Positions 1 to 5,700 of a stretch of DNA of 19,651 nucleotides are shown in pieces. The stretch covers positions 1 to 19,651 of the forward strand of contig MHHD01000052.1 of the NCBI GenBank assembly GCA_001805895.1. Reading direction: 5' to 3'. Every line of letters starts with the position of its first letter. The stretch's first letter is position 1. The stretch comes from Omnitrophica WOR_2 bacterium RIFCSPLOWO2_12_FULL_51_8. Lineage in GTDB: Bacteria; Omnitrophota; Gorgyraeia; Gygaellales; Profunditerraquicolaceae. The position numbers were made by a program, and so were the translations under genes. The notes below the pieces were generated by a model, which ran no database searches, was not told the DNA's origin, and saw nothing but the letters and a program-made list of their open reading frames with translations.

Positions 1-501
1 TGGGCGACCAGTTACACCTTATCCGGGGCGATCAGGCAGCTCGGCCAGTTTGACCTGATCCTCTGCGGCAAGCAGGCCTCAGACGGAGATACCGCGCAGG
101 TGGGTCCGGGGATCTCCGCGCATCTGGATATCCCGCAGGTAACTTATGTCAAAAAGATCGAAGAGGTCAAAGATAAGGCGATGCGCGTGGAGAGGATGAT
201 GGAAGAAGGGTTTGAAATTATCGAAACGCCTCTGCCCGCGCTCTTGACCGTGGTCAAGGAAATTAATCAGCCGCGGCTGCCTTCTCTGAAAGGGTTAATG
301 CGCGCCAGGCAGGCCAAGATTACGCATTTGACCCAGAAAGAATTAAATTTAGACCCCCAGAGTATCGGCCTCTGCGGTTCTCCTACGCAGGTAATCAAGA
401 TTTTTAGCCCGCCTCCCCGGCAGGGCGGCCTGATCCTGGAAGGGGAGATTCCGGAAATGGCCGAAAAACTGGTAGAGTTATTGAAGTCAGAGATTAGTTG
501 A
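1..501 (+). CDS. etfB: Electron transfer flavoprotein, beta subunit (3' part; 5' end outside the window)
   Basis: The reading frame is open from base 1, so the gene starts upstream; the last 166 codons are present, ending in TGA at 499-501. EtfB binds AMP (or a second FAD in bifurcating types) and pairs with EtfA to carry electrons from acyl-CoA or other dehydrogenases to a quinone reductase or ferredoxin. The family signature is clear: a DLILCGKQASDGDTAQVGP stretch (about 57-113), the nucleotide-binding loop typical of EtfB, then LDIPQVTYV, and near the end the conserved PRLPSLKGLMRARQAKI segment. An ATG at base 100 is internal to the conserved loop and is not the start. The partner etfA follows on the same strand after 198 nt, a gap filled mostly by a palindromic repeat. 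Identity is secure; the electron donor and acceptor are not shown by the window. Confidence 0.93.
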   Translation, partial: WATSYTLSGAIRQLGQFDLILCGKQASDGDTAQVGPGISAHLDIPQVTYVKKIEEVKDKAMRVERMMEEGFEIIETPLPALLTVVKEINQPRLPSLKGLMRARQAKITHLTQKELNLDPQSIGLCGSPTQVIKIFSPPPRQGGLILEGEIPEMAEKLVELLKSEIS

Positions 502-540
502 GGGGTGCGCATAATTCAACTTTCGTCTATCGTCTTAAAC

Positions 541-660
541 GGTTTCGGTTTCGGCTATGTATCGTAAATCGTTTTCGGTTTCGTGCGTCGTCTTCTTAAA
601 CGAAACCCTTTTGAACGATTTACGATATACGATACGTAGCCGCAACCGATAAACGAAACC
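541..660. repeat. Imperfect inverted repeat (about 120 bp) between etfB and etfA
   Basis: The left arm 552-573 (CGGCTATGTATCGT then AAATCGTT) pairs with 614-642 (AACGATTT, then ACGATACGTAGCCG after a short extra segment). GGTTTCG at 541-547 pairs with CGAAACC at 654-660. The arms differ by a 7-nt extra block in the right arm and one G-T pair. There is no T-run after it, so a simple intrinsic terminator is unlikely. It fills most of the 198-nt gap inside an expected two-gene operon. It could be a dispersed palindromic element or an intercistronic mRNA-stability structure. Confidence 0.6.
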
Positions 661-699
661 CGATTATGCATACTACTCAACTATTTAGGTCGAAAGAAG

Positions 700-1959
700 A
701 TGCCTATCCAGATTATTATCGAAAAATGCACCGGTTGCGCATTATGCGTGAAGGCCTGCCCCTTTGATGCCATTCGGATGATGGATTCACCCCCACACCA
801 ATTGGAAAATAATACTCCATTATCGGCCAATTGGTGTGGGGACAAGAAGGCGTTGGTTGACTTTGATAAATGCACCCTTTGCGGGGCCTGCGTGCCGGCC
901 TGTAAATTCAAGGCCGTGATCCTGGAAAAGCAAATTGCGGCCTGCCGCCTGCCGGAGATCAAAGATTACCAAGGGATCTGGGTCTTTATCGAGCAAAAAA
1001 GAGGCAAGGTGCAGTCAGTTGCCTATGAGCTTTTAGGCAAGGCGCAGGAACTGTCCCAGAAATTGCATTGTCAGGTAAGCGGGGTCTTAATCGGCCACAA
1101 TCTGGATGGCCAGCTTGATGAATTGAGCTGGCACGGCGCCGACAGTATCTACTTAGTCCAGGCGCCGGAAATTGCCGAGTTCCAGGATGAACCCTACACC
1201 AATATTCTGGTGCGGCTCATCCAGAAATATAAACCGGAAATTTTGCTTTGCGGAGCGACCGCCATCGGCCGGTCTTTGATCTCGCGGGTGGCGATTAAAA
1301 TTAAGGCCGGCCTTACCGCAGACTGCACCGGCCTGGATATCGACCCCCAGAAAAAAATCCTTCTGCAGACCCGGCCGGCTTTCGGCGGGAATATCATGGC
1401 CACGATTATCAGCCCTAATTTCAGGCCGCAGATGGCAACGGTGCGGCATAAGGTTATGCAGCCAATGGCGCCGGATAAGCACCGCAAGGGAAAAATCATC
1501 AGAGAAAATTTTAATGGCTCAGTCTATTTTTCGCGCACGAAACTGCTGGATATCGTAGAAGAAATAGAATCCCTGGTGAATATCGCTGAAGCAGACATCA
1601 TTGTCTCTGGCGGCCGGGGGATGGGAGGCGCGGAGAATTTTCAGGTTTTAAAGGAGCTGGCTCAGGTCCTGGGCGCGGCCGTGGGTTCTTCCCGCGCAGC
1701 GGTAGACGCCGGCTGGATGCCTTATTCGCACCAGGTGGGGCAGACCGGCAGGACCGTGGCCCCGAAGATTTATATCGCCTGCGGCATTTCCGGGCAGATT
1801 CAGCACCTGGTAGGCATGCAATCGTCCAAGATTATCGTGGCCATCAATAAAGACCCCAGCGCGCCGATATTCAAAGTTGCAACCTACGGATTGGCGGGGG
1901 ATCTGTTTCAGATTGTGCCCGCCCTTACCGGGAGGTTCAAAGATGCCCTTAAAAAATAA
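700..1959 (+). CDS. etfA: Electron transfer flavoprotein, alpha subunit, with N-terminal 2[4Fe-4S] ferredoxin domain
   Basis: A 419-residue protein. Residues 1-70 form a bacterial-type ferredoxin domain with two CxxCxxCxxxC sets: C10/C13/C16/C20 and C58/C61/C64/C68. The rest is EtfA: an N-terminal alpha/beta domain (about 90-280) and the FAD-binding C-terminal domain starting near SGGRGMGG, with SSRAAVDAGW, QVGQTGRTVAPK, GISGQIQHLVGM and AINKDPSAPIF, all standard FAD-contact segments. Ferredoxin-fused EtfA is found in anaerobes and often belongs to bifurcating or membrane-linked complexes, so electrons may pass through the clusters to the flavin. Between the two cluster motifs lies an unusual segment (about residues 30-48) encoded by a perfect 15-bp inverted repeat; it adds an extra cysteine (C46). 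The start ATG at 700 has only a weak purine-rich stretch upstream. The gene is probably co-expressed with etfB. Confidence 0.93.
   Translation: MPIQIIIEKCTGCALCVKACPFDAIRMMDSPPHQLENNTPLSANWCGDKKALVDFDKCTLCGACVPACKFKAVILEKQIAACRLPEIKDYQGIWVFIEQKRGKVQSVAYELLGKAQELSQKLHCQVSGVLIGHNLDGQLDELSWHGADSIYLVQAPEIAEFQDEPYTNILVRLIQKYKPEILLCGATAIGRSLISRVAIKIKAGLTADCTGLDIDPQKKILLQTRPAFGGNIMATIISPNFRPQMATVRHKVMQPMAPDKHRKGKIIRENFNGSVYFSRTKLLDIVEEIESLVNIAEADIIVSGGRGMGGAENFQVLKELAQVLGAAVGSSRAAVDAGWMPYSHQVGQTGRTVAPKIYIACGISGQIQHLVGMQSSKIIVAINKDPSAPIFKVATYGLAGDLFQIVPALTGRFKDALKK
791..841. repeat. Palindromic hairpin inside the etfA reading frame
   Basis: Arm CCCCACACCAATTGG (791-805) is perfectly complementary to CCAATTGGTGTGGGG (827-841). 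Inside the 21-nt loop a second stem forms, ATAAT (809-813) with ATTAT (819-823). The element is read in frame as part of the linker between the two iron-sulfur motifs of EtfA, where the ferredoxin family normally has a short loop of roughly ten residues. It looks like an in-frame insertion of about 50-60 bp. It shares no sequence with the two-hairpin elements in smc and recX. Confidence 0.75.
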
Positions 1960-2059
1960 CCTGCGCCAGGGGTTTGAAAGCCTTTTCCCGTTATCCCCAA
2001 AATCCTCTTGAAAAATAAATAATTTGTGGCAAATTATAAGTAGGATATTAAAGAACCTC

Positions 2060-2065
2060 TATAAT
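2060..2065 (+). promoter_or_regulatory. Possible -10 box for the PilZ gene
   Basis: A perfect TATAAT lies 8 nt before the PilZ start codon. No convincing -35 hexamer sits 16-18 nt upstream, so this is a weak call. If it is used, the transcript would start at or next to the ATG and be leaderless. Confidence 0.3.
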
Positions 2066-2073
2066 ACCTGTCT

Positions 2074-2421
2074 ATGGTGAGAGCGAATTTTTTTGAAAAA
2101 AGGTCTTATCCCAGGTTCCCGGTGGATGTCGCCTTGTACTATTCCATACCTGAACGGGAGACTTTCAGCAATTCACGCACCCACGATATCTGCAGCCGGG
2201 GGTTGTGCCTGTTTTCCGACAGAGAGCTTCCCGCGGGAGCCAACGTAGACCTCCACCTGAAGATGCCTGATGACGAAAGCAGGATTTACCGTAAAGGCAG
2301 GGTTATCTGGTCCCGGCCGGTTGATGACGGTAAATACAGGGTCGGGGTCAAACTGGAAGACCCCGGATTAAAACCTATCCCAATAGTGCTGCGCACCCTG
2401 ATCGCCCAGAACGATTATTAA
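2074..2421 (+). CDS. Single-domain PilZ protein (c-di-GMP binding)
   Basis: A 115-residue protein made of one PilZ domain. The N-terminal RSYPR gives the RxxxR motif (about residues 10-14), and THDICSRGL gives the second motif, normally (D/N)xSxxG; here the serine position is a cysteine (DICSRG). The remainder has the expected alternating beta-barrel pattern ending near GVKLEDPG. PilZ proteins bind cyclic di-GMP and alter the activity of partners in motility, secretion or polysaccharide export. There is no signal peptide or membrane segment, so it is cytoplasmic. It stands alone between etfA (114 nt upstream) and the HTH-smc unit. A GGDEF protein is encoded about 5.5 kb away on the other strand, but a functional link is only a guess. 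No good ribosome-binding site precedes the ATG; a TATAAT box sits immediately upstream. Confidence 0.85.
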   Translation: MVRANFFEKRSYPRFPVDVALYYSIPERETFSNSRTHDICSRGLCLFSDRELPAGANVDLHLKMPDDESRIYRKGRVIWSRPVDDGKYRVGVKLEDPGLKPIPIVLRTLIAQNDY

Positions 2422-2467
2422 CCCTCCGTAATTCCCGCCATAATTCCCTGTAGTAAAAGTTAATTTC

Positions 2468-2492
2468 TGTCATAATATGTCAAAGAATGTCA
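2468..2492 (+). promoter_or_regulatory. Three TGTCA direct repeats at exact 10-bp spacing upstream of the HTH-smc promoter
   Basis: TGTCA occurs at 2468-2472, 2478-2482 and 2488-2492; the last two extend to ATGTCAAA. They end 9 nt before the -35 box at 2502. Helically phased direct repeats just upstream of a promoter resemble an activator or autoregulator binding site. A further pair, TAATTCCC at 2429-2436 and 2441-2448, lies 12 bp apart a little upstream. The binding protein is unknown; the HTH gene directly downstream is one candidate. Confidence 0.4.
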
Positions 2493-2501
2493 AATTTTTC
2501 C

Positions 2502-2529
2502 TTGACAAAATTCCGCTTTAGTTTACAAT
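2502..2529 (+). promoter_or_regulatory. Sigma70-type promoter for the HTH gene and smc
   Basis: TTGACA (2502-2507), a 16-nt spacer, then TACAAT (2524-2529). The start point would be near 2536, giving a leader of about 20 nt to the HTH start codon at 2556. It is the best promoter between the PilZ gene and smc and probably drives both downstream genes. Confidence 0.7.
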
Positions 2530-2555
2530 AATCGTTAAATATAGCAAGGACAAAG

Positions 2556-2729
2556 ATGAATAACAGCGGTTTAATGACCATTGAAGATCTGGCAGATTAC
2601 CTGAAGGTCAGGCGCCGCACGATTTATGAATGGCTTAAATACAATAAAATCCCGGCGGTAAAACTTATCGGGCAGTGGCGTTTTAAGAAAGAAAAGATTG
2701 ACGCCTGGATAGAAAAACGCTCGGTATAA
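2556..2729 (+). CDS. Small excisionase-family helix-turn-helix DNA-binding protein
   Basis: A 57-residue protein starting at ATG 2556, with AAGGA at 2546-2550 as ribosome-binding site. The whole protein is one winged helix-turn-helix of the excisionase / MerR-like type (HTH_17 family). MTIEDLADYLKV is the first helix pair, RRRTIYEWLKYNKIP the turn and recognition helix, and VKLIGQWRFKKEKIDAWI the wing and final helix. In this family such small proteins act as directionality factors of mobile elements or as transcription regulators; no integrase is near, so a regulatory role is more likely. It lies between a strong promoter and smc, 55 nt before the smc start, and is probably cotranscribed with it. 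A hairpin occupies the gap. The exact target is unknown. Confidence 0.85.
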   Translation: MNNSGLMTIEDLADYLKVRRRTIYEWLKYNKIPAVKLIGQWRFKKEKIDAWIEKRSV

Positions 2730-2731
2730 CT

Positions 2732-2762
2732 AACACCCGGCCATATAGGATTGGCCGGTGTT
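2732..2762 (+). other. Hairpin between the HTH gene and smc
   Basis: AACACCCGGCCA (2732-2743) pairs with TGGCCGGTGTT (2752-2762) with one bulged C and an 8-nt loop. There is no following T-run, and the smc ribosome-binding site (AAGGAG, 2774-2779) starts 12 nt later. It could be an operator, an mRNA-processing or stability structure, or a partial attenuator that lowers smc expression relative to the HTH gene. Confidence 0.55.
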
Positions 2763-2784
2763 CATTATCTATGAAGGAGCCAGA

Positions 2785-5700
2785 ATGTATTTCAAAAAAC
2801 TGGAACTCATCGGCTTTAAGTCATTTTACGATAAGACGACACTGCATTTTGAGCCGGGGATTGCCGCGGTAGTCGGGCCAAACGGCTGCGGGAAATGCCT
2901 TCATTACGATTCTTTAGTGACATTATCAGATGGGGCGAAGATCAAAATTGGGGACCTGGTTGAGCAAGCGCTTAAGAATTCGGTCTCGCCGGAGAAATTG
3001 GATGACGGCATAATGACCTTTGAGAACCCCCAGGGGATACAAATCCTTTCTTTAAATCCAGAAACTCTAAAAATAGGGGCTCATTCAATACATGCATTTA
3101 TCAAAAGAGAAGCGCCCGAATATCTCCTGGAGATTACTACCAAATCCGGCAAAAAGGTTATCACTACCTACTACCATCCGTTTTTCAGCATTAAAGACAG
3201 CCGGATTATAGAGCTTAAGGCAGAACAATTAATAGTCGGGACAAAAATCAGCGTTCCCCGTATTTTAACCACTGCAAGAAATAAAATAGGCCTGAAGTTG
3301 TTCGAGGTATTTAAGAAATTCGATGAGCAGGATAATATGTATGTGCCTTATTCGCACGAAATGGCGTCTTTCCTGCGTGCAATCAGAAACAACTTTGCAA
3401 GCTATGCAAATATGTCCTGCGCATTAAAGACTTCCAGCTACGCCGTAACCTCGGCTTTATATGGTCAGGCAATGAGCGTGCCTAATTTTGTTAATCTTTT
3501 GTCCAATAGCGAAATTTCCGAAATTCCAGATTTTGTAAGAAACTTAAAATCCCATAGTTGCGGGCATATAACTTTGCCGCGTCAGATGACTGCTGAAATT
3601 GCCAGGTTTCTGGGTTATCTTATTTCCGAAGGCAGGACCACAAAAGAAAATCAGGTTTGGTTTGTGAACGAGGACAAGAAAATAGTCGAAGATTTTATCT
3701 CTTGCGCTAAGGCCGGTTTCGACGTTGAAGCAAAAGTGTTTAATTATAAAAAATGCGCTTACGATGTTTTAATATTTTCAGGCGCGTTATGCAAATTTCT
3801 GGAAAAGGCATTTGATTTTAAGATTTCCGGACTTTCAAAAGATAAAACCGTCCCTCCTCAAATATTTAGCGGCGAAGAAAAGATAATTACAGAATTCTTG
3901 TCAGCCTTATTTGAAGGAGACGCCTATGTCAGACTCGATAAACAGAAAAACTGGAAGAGGCAAGCTGTATATTTTGAATATGTCACTGCTTCCGAGCAGC
4001 TAGCATTAGACGTAAGCAGTTTGCTCTTGCGCCTGGGAGTGCAATCAGTGATCAGAAAAAGAGTAAAGGCAGCCACGAATGCAAAGAAAAAGATTAAGAG
4101 GCCATATTACTCTGTCTATGTTTATGGTCTGCATAATGTGAAACGGCTTGCTGATCTGTTGAATTTTGTGGGTAAGAAATCCGAGAAGATAAACCACATC
4201 AGGGGGCTTGAGAATAAGGCAAACCCTAACCTTGATTTAATACCGGAAATCAATGCTGCGCTAAAGGCATTGGTGAAATTCTCAGGTATCAAGCTTAAGA
4301 GGTTCAGGAAAATTTCTCCCAAGTTAGCGGCCTATTATGAAAACAGGTGTTTGCCTTCGCGCCAGGGGTTGCTGGAGGTTTTAAGCATTATTGCCGAACA
4401 CGGAGACCTAACCGGGTTAGCCAGGAGTATTTACGAATACCTTAAACTACTGGCAGTTTCAGATATTTATTGGGATGAGATCTCTTGTATAAAGAAAGTT
4501 TATTCTGAAAAGTGGGTGTATGATTTGTCTGTAAGGGAAACACATAATTTCGTGGCCCAAGATATAATCGTGCACAACAGCAATATCTTCGATAGTATCC
4601 GCTGGGTCCTGGGCGAGCAGTCTGCGAAGTCTCTGCGCGGTTCGGAGATGCAGGATGTTATCTTCAACGGCTCAGACAGCAAAGAGCCGTTAAGCCTGGC
4701 TGAGGTAACCTTGACCTTTGATAATCAGGCCAGGTTCTTTAACCTGGATCACCCGGAGGTCGCCATCACCAGGAGGCTGTTCCGCTCAGGGGAAAGCGAA
4801 TACCTGCTCAACAAAACCCAGGTGCGCCTGAAAGATATCCTCGATCTGCTGCTGGGCACCGGCATCGGCTCGGAGAGTTACTCCATTGTGGCGCAGGGGA
4901 AGATCGACCTGGTTTTAAGTTCGCGCCCGGAGGACCGGCGCCTGGTATTTGACGAAGCCGCCGGCATCACCAAATATAAATCCCAGAAGAAGGAGACCCA
5001 GAGAAAGCTGGAAGAGACCGAGCAGAATCTGCTCAGGATTAACGACATCGTGCAGGAAGTAAAACGGCAGATCTCCAGCCTTGAGCGCCAGGCGAGCAAG
5101 GCCCGCAGGTATAAGGAGGTATTCGAGGAATTAAAAGAGAAAGAATTAAGCCTGGCGGTTTTTCAGAAGCGCGAATTATTGAAGCATAAAGAAGAAATGA
5201 CTGCCTCGCTGCAAAAACTGGAATGCGAAGAGTCCGCCTGCCTGGCAGCATTGAAGGCCGAGGAGGCCGCCACTGCCAGCCGCCAGTCAGAGCTCAAAAA
5301 CCTGGAAGGGGAGCTATTGGAGATAAAAAATAAAAAATTAGGCCTGGAAAATGAGATTGCCCGGGCCAATCAACACATCGATTTTAACCGCGAAAGATTG
5401 GTGGAATTAGAGGCATCCGGAAAATTTTACGAAAACCAGGCCGCGCAGCTGAATTCCAGGATTATGCAGGACCAGGAGAAATTAAACAACGCCAAAACCG
5501 GATATAGCTCAATCAGCCAGGAAATCGCCCAGAGAGAGGCGCTCCTGGAGCAAAATGACTCCCGGATTAATGACCTGGCCGGCCAGATTAAGGCTTCCCT
5601 GGAGGCTATCGTCGGCGCGAAAAGAGAAATCGTGGGGCTGGCAGCGAAAATTTCCAACGTTAAAAACGAGATTTCCGGGTTTCACTCCCAGCAGCAGGTG

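Noticed and set aside
791..841. Treating the etfA hairpin as an assembly artefact or frameshift
   Set aside because: The reading frame stays open through it and both flanking iron-sulfur motifs and the whole EtfA domain are intact.
2758..2784. Longer SMC start at GTG 2758
   Set aside because: The extra nine residues lie over the intercistronic hairpin and the AAGGAG ribosome-binding site of ATG 2785, which gives the canonical SMC N-terminus.
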